DNA from: an uncultured Mailhella sp.
GTDB lineage: Bacteria; Desulfobacterota; Desulfovibrionia; Desulfovibrionales; Desulfovibrionaceae
Direction: 5' to 3'
Assembly: GCF_944324615.1 (NCBI RefSeq)
Contig: NZ_CALUWY010000008.1
Span: 1-64,000 of the forward strand
DNA length: 64,000 bases
The first letter of the stretch is position 1. Every line of letters starts with the position of its first letter. The notes beneath the pieces are model-generated. The model was not told the origin of the DNA and did no database searches. It saw only the letters and a list, made by a program, of their open reading frames with translations. A program made the position numbers and the translations under genes. This document shows, piece after piece, positions 53,133-61,559 of this stretch.

Positions 53133-53558
53133 TCAGGCGCGCCGGGCGCAGGTGGCGGCCTTCAGGTTTTCCAGCGCAAAGGTGACGGCCTGCACGGTGA
53201 GCGCTTCACAGGCATGGGGCGGATCGGAAGGCTGAAAGCCTCCGGGGCGCAGGTCGCGGCAGAGCAGCGAACCGAAGCGCTCCGTGAAATTCCCGGCGAA
53301 GATGCGGCACAGCTCTGCCGTCTGCTTGTCCGTGAGCCCCTGTTTTGCGCCGAGAATGCCGGTGAACATGAGCGCGCCTTCCACCAGACCGCACTGGGCG
53401 CGGAAACGGCCCGCGCCGTGCATGCCCGTGGCCGCGTGCAGCGTCTGCGGCAGAAGGGGGATATGGAAGGCCGTGCTGAGGCACTGGAGCATGGTCTTCG
53501 CGCAGTTGTCGTCTTTGTTCCAGTAAAGTTCGTGCACCTGCCGCTCAATGTCGTTCAT
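53133..53558 (-). CDS. C_GCAxxG_C_C-family cysteine protein
   Basis: 141 residues. The order NCAKTMLQ, CGLVEGALMFTGILG, LCRDLRP and HACEALTVQA matches the C_GCAxxG_C_C redox family, whose five cysteines probably bind a metal or Fe-S cluster. The first motif (CGLVEG) deviates from GCAxxG. Members often accompany transporters and redox enzymes. It leads the operon that continues with the ABC importer and the lyase; AAGGA precedes the ATG. Confidence 0.82.
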   Translation of the reverse strand: MNDIERQVHELYWNKDDNCAKTMLQCLSTAFHIPLLPQTLHAATGMHGAGRFRAQCGLVEGALMFTGILGAKQGLTDKQTAELCRIFAGNFTERFGSLLCRDLRPGGFQPSDPPHACEALTVQAVTFALENLKAATCARRA

Positions 53559-53658
53559 GCCTGCCGTCCTTGGTTGCAATCGTATGGGGGAACTTTTTGC
53601 GCGTGCGCAGAGCGCCCGGGCCGGAGCGCCGGACAACACCGGAAAGGCTCCGTGCGCG

Positions 53659-54744
53659 TCACTGCTCTTCGTTCTTTTCCTTCCCCTGCTGGTGGAAGGG
53701 CGCCGTGGAACGGTTTTCCCTGAGGTGATGGGAGAATTCCACGCGGGTGATGTTGTTCGGGGCGCTTCCCCCGGTCATGCGTTCGTAAAGAATATGAAAG
53801 GCGTTGCGCCCTTTTTCCTCGATGTGATGTTCCACGGAAGTGAGGCCCACGGTGCGGAAATGCGAGGCGAAGAGATTGTCGAAGCCGCACACGCTGTAAT
53901 CTTCCGGCACGCGCAGGCCCTTTTCGGCCAGAGCGTCCAGCACGCCGTAGGCCACGGAATCGTTCACCGCCACGATGCCGGAAATGCGGGAACTGCGCTT
54001 CAGGCACTCCATGGTCAGCTCATAGCCCACCCGATGTTCTATACCGATGTCGTTGAGTTCTTCAAGGGGTGTGATGTCGCGGGCAAAGACCTGTACGGAG
54101 GTGCCTTCCTCCTGGGCGTACACGGCGCGCACGCCGTCGAGCCTGCGCACACGCATGGCGTTTGCGCTGTTGAGCGTGGTGGAAATGAAGGCGATGTGCC
54201 TGTGGCCGAGGCCGAGCATGTGACGGCCCACCAGCATGCCCGCGCTGTAGTTGTCGAGCTCCACCGTGTCCACGTTCAGGCTGGTGTTCCTGTCGCCAAT
54301 GACCACGATGGGGATGGAGCGGTTGATTTTTTCAAGCAGGGAACTCTGGGGCATCATGGTGAACACGATGCCCGAGACACCCATGTCCACGGCCATGTCG
54401 AGCAGCTCGTTTTCCTTGCCGGCATCCCGGTAGGTGGTGAAGATGAGCGTGGAAACGCCGTGTTCCTCGGCGGACTGCTGAATGGCCTGCACCATGCTGG
54501 AATAATAGGCATTGCCGATGTTCGGGCTTACGATGAACACGAGCTTTCTGGAGGAAAGGGGCCTTGCCTTGTGCCTGACCGGAGCACGGTAGCCCAGAAC
54601 GTCCGCCGTGTGCCGCACGTTCCGCACCGTATCCGGGGAAAAGGAAACGTCGGGTCGCCCGTTCAAGATCATGGAGGCCGTGCTCAGCGAGACTCCCGCC
54701 GCCCGGCTCACATCTTCCAGTGTGATTCGCTTTTTCGTCGTCAT
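53659..54744 (-). CDS. LacI-family transcriptional regulator 1
   Basis: 361 residues. The helix-turn-helix plus hinge (ITLEDVSRAAGVSLSTAS, then DTVRNVRHTADVLGYRAP) is followed by a periplasmic-binding-protein-like sensor (FIVSPNIGNAYYSSMVQA, VVIGDRNTS). The ATG at 54744 has GGAG about 8 bases upstream. It is divergent from the MHS transporter across a region with palindromic operators, and is a close paralogue of the second LacI gene at 58.2 kb. Confidence 0.94.
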   Translation of the reverse strand: MTTKKRITLEDVSRAAGVSLSTASMILNGRPDVSFSPDTVRNVRHTADVLGYRAPVRHKARPLSSRKLVFIVSPNIGNAYYSSMVQAIQQSAEEHGVSTLIFTTYRDAGKENELLDMAVDMGVSGIVFTMMPQSSLLEKINRSIPIVVIGDRNTSLNVDTVELDNYSAGMLVGRHMLGLGHRHIAFISTTLNSANAMRVRRLDGVRAVYAQEEGTSVQVFARDITPLEELNDIGIEHRVGYELTMECLKRSSRISGIVAVNDSVAYGVLDALAEKGLRVPEDYSVCGFDNLFASHFRTVGLTSVEHHIEEKGRNAFHILYERMTGGSAPNNITRVEFSHHLRENRSTAPFHQQGKEKNEEQ

Positions 54745-55059
54745 GGCAACACTCCGAAAGCAGGCTAACGGCAAGGCCCGGTTTCGTCAAACCGGGAAAG
54801 AGAAGTTTATTAAAATTTTAAAAATGAAAAATCATGTTGCCGAAACTGGTGATTTCAAATACTAAATTTTTAAATATCGGAAAAATGAGCAAAATGCCTT
54901 GATTAATAGCAAAGATGCCCGTAGAAGAAGATACATGGAATACGGGAATGGCGAAGGATTTATTAAAATTTTAATAGAAATTTTTCCGAACTTTTAATTA
55001 AAATTTTAATGAATTCTTTCAGTGGTAGGGAGTTTTTTTAAACATCACAGGAGCTTTGT
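54745..55059. promoter_or_regulatory. AT-rich operator region between LacI-1 and the MHS transporter
   Basis: Of 315 bases, three carry the same palindrome: ATTAAAATTTTAA at 54809-54821, TATTAAAATTTTAATA at 54961-54976, and ATTAAAATTTTAAT at 54997-55010. The latter two centres are 35 bases apart; the first is about 153 bases away, next to the lacI-1 start. A related AAATTTTTAAAT lies near 54864. The layout fits autoregulated repression of both divergent genes, perhaps with a DNA loop. Confidence 0.65.
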
Positions 55060-56391
55060 ATGAGCGCGCCCAGCAAAAAAGAAATCCGCAAGGTGGTACT
55101 GGCCAGCCTGCTCGGGGCCACTATCGAATGGTACGACTTCTTCCTTTACGGCGTGGTTGCGGGCATTGTCTTCAACAAGCTGTATTTCCCCACGGAAGAT
55201 CCGTTCATCGGCACCCTTCTGGCGTACAGCACCTTTGCCATCGGCTATCTGGCCCGCCCCTTCGGTGGATTCGTCTTCGGTCACTTCGGCGACAGACTGG
55301 GCCGCAAGAGCATGCTGGTGCTCACCATGCTCATCATGGGCCTTGCCACCATCGGCATCGGCCTTGTGCCCACCTATGCCCAGATAGGCATTGCCGCGCC
55401 CATCATCCTGCAGACCATGCGTCTGTGCCAGGGCCTCGGCCTCGGCGGCGAATGGGGCGGCGCCGTGCTCATGACCTATGAATACGCGAGCAAGAAGGAA
55501 CGCGCCTTCTATGCCAGCATTCCTCAGATGGGCCTTGCCACGGGGCTGTGCCTTTCCTCCGGTGTGGTGGCGCTGCTTTCCTGGGGCCTCACCAACGAAC
55601 AGTTCCTCGCCTGGGGCTGGCGCCTCGCCTTCCTCGTGAGCGTGTTCCTCGTGTGCATCGCTCTTTATATCCGTATGCACATCCTTGAAACGCCCGACTT
55701 CCAGAAGGCCCAGGAAAAGGCCCGTCAGGACAAGGCCAAGAAGGCCCTGCCCATCGTGAAGGTCTGCAAGGAACATCCCGGCAACATCGCTCTCGGCGTG
55801 GGCGCCCGCTGGATCGACGGCGTGTTCTTCAACGTGCTTGCCGTGTTCGTCATCACCTATCTCGTGCAGTATGTGAACGTGCCGCGCACCGAAGCTCTCA
55901 CCATGGTCATGGTTTCCGCTCTGGTCATGTGCCCCTTCATTCTCATTGCCGGCCGCCTTGCCGACCGCTACGGCCGCGGCCGTGTGTACGGCATCGCCAG
56001 CCTGCTGTGCGGCATTTCCATCTTCCCCTCCTTCTGGCTCATGGGCGCGAGCGAGGGCAATCTGTTCATGATCGGCCTTGCCATCATCATTCCGCTCAGC
56101 GTATTCTATGCGGGTGTGTTCGGCCCCGAAGCGGCCCTTTTCTCCGACCTCTTCCCCGCCGACGTGCGTTATACCGGCATTTCCATCGTGTACCAGTTCC
56201 CCGGCTTCCTCGTGGCGGGCATAGTTCCCGGACTGTGCACCTACTTCATGAAGATAGCCGACGGCGATCCCATCTACGTCTGCCTGTACACCATGCTGGC
56301 CGCCGCCACCAGCGGCATTTCCGCCTTCATCGTGCAGCGCAAGCATGACGCCGCCGTGCGTCGCCTGGGCGACGACGTGGAACACATCTGA
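55060..56391 (+). CDS. MHS-family MFS transporter
   Basis: 443 residues, 12 membrane helices. GATIEWYDFFLYGV (about 19-32), GHFGDRLGRKSML between helices 2 and 3, and RLCQGLGLGGEWGGA are diagnostic of metabolite:H+ symporters (KgtP, ProP, ShiA group). A 30-residue charged loop after helix 6 reads KAQEKARQDKAKK. The substrate is unknown. AGGAG lies about 8 bases before the ATG. The phosphodiesterase gene follows after 41 bases. Confidence 0.92.
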   Translation: MSAPSKKEIRKVVLASLLGATIEWYDFFLYGVVAGIVFNKLYFPTEDPFIGTLLAYSTFAIGYLARPFGGFVFGHFGDRLGRKSMLVLTMLIMGLATIGIGLVPTYAQIGIAAPIILQTMRLCQGLGLGGEWGGAVLMTYEYASKKERAFYASIPQMGLATGLCLSSGVVALLSWGLTNEQFLAWGWRLAFLVSVFLVCIALYIRMHILETPDFQKAQEKARQDKAKKALPIVKVCKEHPGNIALGVGARWIDGVFFNVLAVFVITYLVQYVNVPRTEALTMVMVSALVMCPFILIAGRLADRYGRGRVYGIASLLCGISIFPSFWLMGASEGNLFMIGLAIIIPLSVFYAGVFGPEAALFSDLFPADVRYTGISIVYQFPGFLVAGIVPGLCTYFMKIADGDPIYVCLYTMLAAATSGISAFIVQRKHDAAVRRLGDDVEHI

Positions 56392-56398
56392 CCCAGGA

Positions 56399-56421
56399 GC
56401 GGGAGGGATTCCCCCTCCCGC
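56399..56421 (+). terminator. intercistronic hairpin
   Basis: GCGGGAGGG and CCCTCCCGC, 9-bp stem, loop ATTCC; no T run. Likely an mRNA stabiliser or partial stop between the transporter and phosphodiesterase genes. Confidence 0.5.
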
Positions 56422-56432
56422 AAGGAATACTT

Positions 56433-57257
56433 ATGCGCATACTTCAGATTTCCGATTTTCATCTTCGTGGCGACGGCAGGCTGTCCTTCCGTGTGGTGGA
56501 TACCCCGAAGTGCCTGGAAACCGCGGCAAGGCATCTTCTGAACCTCGTGCAGAAGCCGGACATGATGGTCATTACCGGCGACCTTGCCGACAGCGGCGAC
56601 GAGCATGCCTACCACATGCTCTACGAAGCCCTTTCTCCTCTGAATATTCCCACCTACGCCGTGCCCGGTAATCACGACAGGCGCGACAGAATGCGCTCCA
56701 TTCTCAAGGGCTGGTGCCCGGAGAACGAGGAAACCGCGCCCTGGCTCTGCTATGCCGTGGAAGAGGACGAAGTGCGCTTTCTGATGATGGACTCCATGAG
56801 CCCCGGCTCCCATTCCGGACATGTGCCGGAACCGTGCGCCGCATGGCTGGAAAAGGAACTTGCCCGTCGTCCCGGCGTGCCCACCCTCGTGTTCATGCAT
56901 CACCCGCCCTTCATCACGGGCATGGGCGCCATGGATGAGCCTTATGAGAATGTGGACCGCCTGCGCGGCATTCTGGAAAAGACCCCGTGGGTGCGGCTCT
57001 GCTGCGGGCACATGCACAGGCCCATCTTCACCCAGTGGGCTGGCGTGACGGCCGTTACCGCTCCCGCCGCCTCCATGCAGATCGACCTCGACTTCTCCCC
57101 CGAAGGCGGCGACACCTTCGTGATGGAGGCCCCCGGCTATCTGCTCCACGACTGGCGTGACGGCGCATGGAATACCCATGTCTGCCAGATTTACGGCACG
57201 CCCACCTATGCCGGGCCCTATCGTTTCCTCGACTCCGTGAATCCCACGGAGGAATAA
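56433..57257 (+). CDS. GpdQ-type metallophosphodiesterase
   Basis: 274 residues. All seven binuclear metal ligands of Enterobacter GpdQ are present at the same or nearly the same numbers: Asp8 and His10 (SDFH), Asp50 (TGD), Asn80 (GNHD), His156 (MHHPP), His193 and His195 (CGHMH). Even the C terminus (AGPYRFLDSVNPTEE) resembles that enzyme's. It would hydrolyse glycerophosphodiesters or cyclic nucleotides. No signal peptide, so cytoplasmic. GGAA precedes the ATG. Confidence 0.9.
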   Translation: MRILQISDFHLRGDGRLSFRVVDTPKCLETAARHLLNLVQKPDMMVITGDLADSGDEHAYHMLYEALSPLNIPTYAVPGNHDRRDRMRSILKGWCPENEETAPWLCYAVEEDEVRFLMMDSMSPGSHSGHVPEPCAAWLEKELARRPGVPTLVFMHHPPFITGMGAMDEPYENVDRLRGILEKTPWVRLCCGHMHRPIFTQWAGVTAVTAPAASMQIDLDFSPEGGDTFVMEAPGYLLHDWRDGAWNTHVCQIYGTPTYAGPYRFLDSVNPTEE

Positions 57258-57383
57258 CGGAAGCACGTTGCGAAAGCGAGCTTCCCGGGCCGGCGGAAAC
57301 TGCCGTTTTCCGCCCGGTCCGTCCTGCAAAGTCACGGAGCCGCCGACTTCGTGAGGGGTCCCCCTGCCCCGCATCCTCCTCGG

Positions 57384-57420
57384 AAAAGGCCGCCGCATCC
57401 TTCGATGCGACGGCCTTTTT
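57384..57420. terminator. bidirectional terminator between phosphodiesterase and lipoprotein genes
   Basis: GGCCGCCGCATC and GATGCGACGGCC (one mismatch), CTTC loop, flanked by AAAA and TTTTT. Confidence 0.88.
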
Positions 57421-57562
57421 CATGCCGTCTGTCCGGCAGAACATGCGTTTTCACGGAAGGCAGGCCCCTGCGGAGCGCTTTTTCACATTCCGGCAGCTCT
57501 GCCGTTTCTGCGGAAAAGGCGCGGAATTTCCGGCCGCGCCGGGCCTTCGGAGCTTCTGCGCT

Positions 57563-58174
57563 TCAGCGGCAGAGCTTGTCCTTCTTGGCCGTTTCCCACG
57601 GATTGCAGTATCCGAGGGAGCAGGCCTTTTCCAGGTCCGCGCAGGCGTCTTTGTTCCGGTTTTCCATGAAGGCTCCGGCGGCGCGGTACACATAGATGAG
57701 CGGTTCATCGGGGTTGATGCTTTCGGCATAGGAAAAATCGCGCTGCGCCCCGTTGGCATGGCGCTGCTTCAGGCAGATGAAGCCCCGCGTGGCGTATGCC
57801 TCCGCCGTGGGAGAAAGGCGTATGGCCCTGGTGGCGTCGTCGAAGGCCTCGTTCATGTAGCCGAGATCGCTCAGGGAACGGCTCCGCAGAAGATAGGGAG
57901 CGGGGTCCAGCGGGTCGGCCGCAATGGCCCGGTCCAGAAGGGCCGTCGCCGCTTCGGGATTGGTGCATTCCCCGGAGTCGGTCCAGTATTCCAGCGCCTC
58001 GGCGATGAGCCTCTGGGCCTCGGGGGAGACGCTGTGCACGGGAGCGGGTTCTTTGTTCTTCTTTACCGGCGCCGCGCTTTTTTCTGCCGTGCCGCTGTCG
58101 CCGGAAAAGGGCAGATGGAGGAAGCTGCAGCCGGAAAGCAGAAGCAGAAGAGGGAGGCAGAGCAGTCCTTTCAT
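57563..58174 (-). CDS. TPR lipoprotein
   Basis: 203 residues. MKGLLCLPLLLLLSGCSFL is a lipoprotein signal with lipobox LSGC. The mature part has TPR-like helical repeats (PEAATALLDRAIAADPLDPA, AYATRGFICLKQRHANGAQ) and a C-terminal DACADLEKACSLGYC segment as in Sel1/TPR proteins. The ATG overlaps the LacI-2 stop by four bases (ATGA), so it is co-regulated with that repressor. Role unknown. Confidence 0.82.
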   Translation of the reverse strand: MKGLLCLPLLLLLSGCSFLHLPFSGDSGTAEKSAAPVKKNKEPAPVHSVSPEAQRLIAEALEYWTDSGECTNPEAATALLDRAIAADPLDPAPYLLRSRSLSDLGYMNEAFDDATRAIRLSPTAEAYATRGFICLKQRHANGAQRDFSYAESINPDEPLIYVYRAAGAFMENRNKDACADLEKACSLGYCNPWETAKKDKLCR

Positions 58175-59250
58175 TGTTTCTCCTGTGACGATGGGTGGAA
58201 AGGCGCCGTGGAGCGGCGTTCCAGAAGGTGGTGTGCGTAGGCGACGCGGGTGATGTCGCTCACGGCGTTGCCGCCCCGGATGCGTTCGTAGAGAATATCC
58301 ACGGCGTTGCGGGCCCAGGCGTCCGTCTGATGTTCCACGGTGGTGAGCCCCACATGGGAAATGCGGGAAGAGGAAAGGTTGTTGAAGCCGCACACGCTGT
58401 AGTCGTCGGGCACGCGCAGGCCGCTGTCGGCAATGGCGTCCAGCACGCCGTAGGCGATGAAGTCGTTGACGGCCACGAAAGCCGAGACGCGGCTTTTCTT
58501 CTTCAGGCAGAGCATGGTGAGTTCGTAGCCGATGCGCTGTTCCAGATCCGTGTTGCCGAGTTCCTCGCGGGGCGTGTAGTCGCGGGTGAACAGCTGCACG
58601 GAACAACCGGGCTGTTCCGCGTAGGTGTCGCGCACGCCGCGGAGCCTGTGCAGGCGTATGGAGTTGGCGGCGTTGGTCATGGCGGAAATGAAGGCGATAT
58701 GCCTGTGGCCGAGTTCCAGCATGTGCCGCCCGATGAGCACGCCCGCGCTGTAGTTGTCGAGCTCCACGGTATCGACCTTGGGGCTGGAAGTGCCGTCGCC
58801 CATGAGCACGATGGGAATTTTGCCGTTCACCTTTTCCACTTTTCGTATGCTCATGGGGGTAAGCGTGAAGATCATGCCCGCAGCGCCCAGCGCGAGGGCC
58901 ATGTCGAGCACTTCCTCTTCCTTGCGCTTTTCCCGGTAGGTGGTGAAGATGAGCGTGGAAAAGTCGCGTTCTTCCGCAGCCTGCTGTATGGCCTGCACAA
59001 GACCGGAATAATAGGCGTTGGCGATGTTGGGCGTGACGATGAACACGACGTTGCGGCCCGGAAGCTGTCCCTTGCCCAGCCTTGCCGGAGCGCGGTAACC
59101 GAGACTTTCCGCGGCGCTGCGTACCCTGCGCACCGTTTCCGGGGAAAAGGAAACGTCGGCCCGGGCGTTGAGAATCATGGAAACAGAACTCAGCGACACT
59201 CCCGCAGCATGGCTTATGTCTTCAAGCGTCACTTTTTTTCTGGTATGCAC
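58171..59250 (-). CDS. LacI-family transcriptional regulator 2
   Basis: 359 residues. Helix-turn-helix VTLEDISHAAGVSLSSVS and a sensor domain very similar to LacI-1 (FIVTPNIANAYYSGLVQA, HMLELGHRHIAFIS, the same ERRSTAPFH tail region). The start is GTG at 59250 with GGAGA about 7 bases upstream, aligning with LacI-1's N terminus; the frame is open to 59526 without a better site. No copy of the ATTAAAATTTTAA palindrome lies before it. Confidence 0.92.
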   Translation of the reverse strand: MHTRKKVTLEDISHAAGVSLSSVSMILNARADVSFSPETVRRVRSAAESLGYRAPARLGKGQLPGRNVVFIVTPNIANAYYSGLVQAIQQAAEERDFSTLIFTTYREKRKEEEVLDMALALGAAGMIFTLTPMSIRKVEKVNGKIPIVLMGDGTSSPKVDTVELDNYSAGVLIGRHMLELGHRHIAFISAMTNAANSIRLHRLRGVRDTYAEQPGCSVQLFTRDYTPREELGNTDLEQRIGYELTMLCLKKKSRVSAFVAVNDFIAYGVLDAIADSGLRVPDDYSVCGFNNLSSSRISHVGLTTVEHQTDAWARNAVDILYERIRGGNAVSDITRVAYAHHLLERRSTAPFHPSSQEKQ

Positions 59251-59598
59251 GGCTTTTCTCCAGAAAGGCAGGCTAGCGGGAAGGCGCGCTTTCGTCAAAT
59301 GCCGTTCCTGCGCCGTGCCGTCAGGGAGCTTTTGCGCAATATGCCGGAATATCTGCGTTCTTTGCGGCCCGGCGTTTTGGGGGCCTTGAGCGTTCTGCCA
59401 GGGGGCGGAGGCGCCTTTTCGCCGTGCGGCGATGCGGGCTTTATGCTCCGCCGAAGATCCGGAAAGAGGGGAAACCCGGAAAGAAAGAACATCCGAGGGT
59501 TCCCGGACGCCTCCGGGAACCCGCACGGAACAGAATGGTTCAAGGTTGAAGGGAAGATCGCCGGAGGGCGGGGCGTTTCGTCCTGCCCGGAAGGCGTA
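59251..59598. other. gene-free region between LacI-2 and the GGGtGRT gene
   Basis: 348 bases without a supportable gene. It carries a hairpin of 11 bp, GGGTTCCCGGA and TCCGGGAACCC (59497-59522, loop CGCC), about 77 bases beyond the GGGtGRT stop on the minus strand, followed by TTCTTTCTTTCC, a likely terminator. The LacI-2 promoter must also lie here but was not identified. Confidence 0.55.
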
Positions 59599-60600
59599 TT
59601 ACTTGTTCATGGCCTCCGCCACGGCAACGGCCACGGCAACGGTGGCGCCCACCATGGGGTTGTTGCCCATGCCCAGGAAGCCCATCATTTCCACATGGGC
59701 GGGAACGGAGCTGGAGCCCGCGAACTGTGCGTCGGAATGCATACGGCCCATGGTGTCCGTCATGCCGTAGGAGGCGGGACCGGCAGCCATGTTGTCGGGA
59801 TGAAGCGTACGGCCGGTGCCGCCGCCGGAAGCCACGGAGAAGTACTTCTTCCCCTGTTCCACGCATTCCTTCTTGTAGGTGCCCGCCACGGGATGCTGGA
59901 AGCGGGTGGGGTTCGTGGAGTTGCCGGTAATGGACACGTCCACCTTTTCGTGATGCATGATGGCCACGCCTTCACGCACGTCGTCGGCCCCGTAGCAGCG
60001 CACGGAAGCGCGTTCGTTCTTGGAGTAGGGCACTTCCCTCACTATGGAGAGCTTGCCCGTGGCATAGTCGAACTGCGTCTGCACATAGGTGAAGCCGTTG
60101 ATGCGGGAAATGATCTGGGCGGCGTCCTTGCCGAGGCCGTTGAGGATGACGCGCAGGGGCTTTTTCCGCGACTTGTTGGCGTTCTTCACGATGCCGATGG
60201 CGCCTTCAGCAGCGGCGAAGGATTCATGCCCGGCGAGGAAGGCGAAGCATTCCGTCTCATCGCGCAGCAGCATGGCCGCGAGGTTGCCGTGACCGAGGCC
60301 GACCTTTCTGTCTTCCGCCACGGAACCGGGGATGCAGAAGGACTGGAGGCCGATGCCGATGGCTTCGGCGGCTTCGGGAGCCGTGGTGCAGCCCTTCTTG
60401 ATGGCGATGGCCGCGCCGGTGATGTAGGCCCAGCAGGCGTTTTCAAACGCGATGGGCTGGATTTCCTTGACGATGCGGTAAGGATCGACGCCCTTGGCGG
60501 CGCAGATGTCCCGGGCTTCTTCCAGAGAAGCGATGCCGTTTTCTTTGAGAACCGCGTTGATGCGATCGATACGGCGTTCGTAACTTTCAAACAGTGCCAT
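59599..60600 (-). CDS. GGGtGRT-family protein
   Basis: 333 residues. ASGGGTGRTLHPDNMAAGPA is the name-giving motif. Other conserved traits: GLGHGNLAAMLL, AGHESFAAAEGAIGIVKNAN, and a C-terminal AHVEMMGFLGMGNNPMVGAT. No signal peptide. The family has no established function; it is usually encoded beside an IscU/NifU-like scaffold, as here (13 bases downstream of it), so Fe-S or metal metabolism is inferred. Confidence 0.88.
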   Translation of the reverse strand: MALFESYERRIDRINAVLKENGIASLEEARDICAAKGVDPYRIVKEIQPIAFENACWAYITGAAIAIKKGCTTAPEAAEAIGIGLQSFCIPGSVAEDRKVGLGHGNLAAMLLRDETECFAFLAGHESFAAAEGAIGIVKNANKSRKKPLRVILNGLGKDAAQIISRINGFTYVQTQFDYATGKLSIVREVPYSKNERASVRCYGADDVREGVAIMHHEKVDVSITGNSTNPTRFQHPVAGTYKKECVEQGKKYFSVASGGGTGRTLHPDNMAAGPASYGMTDTMGRMHSDAQFAGSSSVPAHVEMMGFLGMGNNPMVGATVAVAVAVAEAMNK

Positions 60601-60613
60601 GACTTCTCCCCCT

Positions 60614-61306
60614 TTATTCCTTTCTCGGATCGATATACTTCACGGCGTCTGCGAACTGCCCGTAGCGGCCCTTTGCCTTTTCCAGCGCGGCGGCGGGATC
60701 TTCACCCTTCTTGAGCGCGTCGGTGAACTTGCCGAGGTTGAGGAATTCATAGCCGATGATTTCGTTGTCGGCGTTCAGCGCAAGCTGCGTGACGTAGCCT
60801 TCGGCCATTTCCAGATAGCGGGCGCCCTTGAGTTTGGTGCCGAACATGGTGCCTATCTGGCTGCGCAGGCCCTTGCCGAGGTCTTCAAGGCTGGCGCCGA
60901 TGGGCAGGCCGCCTTCGGAGAACGCCGTCTGGCTGCGGCCGTAGACGATCTGCAGGAAAAGTTCGCGCATGGCCACGTTGATGGCGTCGCAGACGAGGTC
61001 GGTGTTCAGCGCTTCCAGGATGGTCTTGCCCGGAAGAATTTCGGAGGCCATGGCCGCCGAGTGGGTCATGCCGGAGCAGCCCAGGGTTTCCACGAGGGCT
61101 TCTTCGATGATGCCGTTTTTAACGTTGAGGGTAAGTTTGCACGCACCCTGCTGCGGCGCGCACCAGCCAATGCCGTGGGTCAGGCCGGAAATATCGCTGA
61201 TCTGCTTCGCCTGCACCCATTTGCCTTCCTCCGGGATCGGGGCGGGTCCGTGATACGCCCCTTTCGCCACCGGACACATGTGTTCGACTTCCGAGGAATA
61301 AATCAT
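60614..61306 (-). CDS. IscU/NifU-like Fe-S scaffold protein
   Basis: 230 residues. VETLGCSGMTHSAAMASEILPGK matches the NifU/IscU C-x(n)-ASE motif; other cysteines are in MCPVAKG, GWCAPQQGAC and DLVCDAI. It is longer than IscU (about 130) with an extra C-terminal domain, as in scaffolds that pair with GGGtGRT proteins. The ATG at 61306 has AGGAG about 8 bases upstream; an ATG at 61327 is less likely. No iscS-type desulfurase is adjacent. Confidence 0.83.
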   Translation of the reverse strand: MIYSSEVEHMCPVAKGAYHGPAPIPEEGKWVQAKQISDISGLTHGIGWCAPQQGACKLTLNVKNGIIEEALVETLGCSGMTHSAAMASEILPGKTILEALNTDLVCDAINVAMRELFLQIVYGRSQTAFSEGGLPIGASLEDLGKGLRSQIGTMFGTKLKGARYLEMAEGYVTQLALNADNEIIGYEFLNLGKFTDALKKGEDPAAALEKAKGRYGQFADAVKYIDPRKE

Positions 61307-61481
61307 GATCGACTCCTGTTTTTGCATGCCGTTGCACGCCCATAAAGAAAGGAGCTGACAATTCCTGCCTTCATGGATAAGCAGAAGTCATCAGCTCGAC
61401 GAGCGGTTCAGGCATGACGCCTTGGGAGAACTTCATTCCCGGAGGCATCGTCGCATAAAGGACGATTGTGCGCAACACCCC

Positions 61482-61526
61482 GGAAAAGACCTGCGGGCGG
61501 CGCACAACAGGATGCACCGCCCGCAG
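61482..61526 (-). terminator. intrinsic terminator of the Tat metallophosphoesterase gene
   Basis: CTGCGGGCGG (61491-61500) and CCGCCCGCAG (61517-61526) form a 10-bp stem; the minus strand continues GTCTTTTCC. Confidence 0.7.
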
Positions 61527-61559
61527 GGTATCTCCATAATCTATAATAAAATCAGTCTG

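Noticed and set aside
58195-60714. Long plus-strand reading frame of 839 codons
   Set aside because: It runs antisense through LacI-2 and the GGGtGRT gene, is His/Gly/Val-rich, shows no family motif and is a codon-bias shadow in a GC-rich genome.
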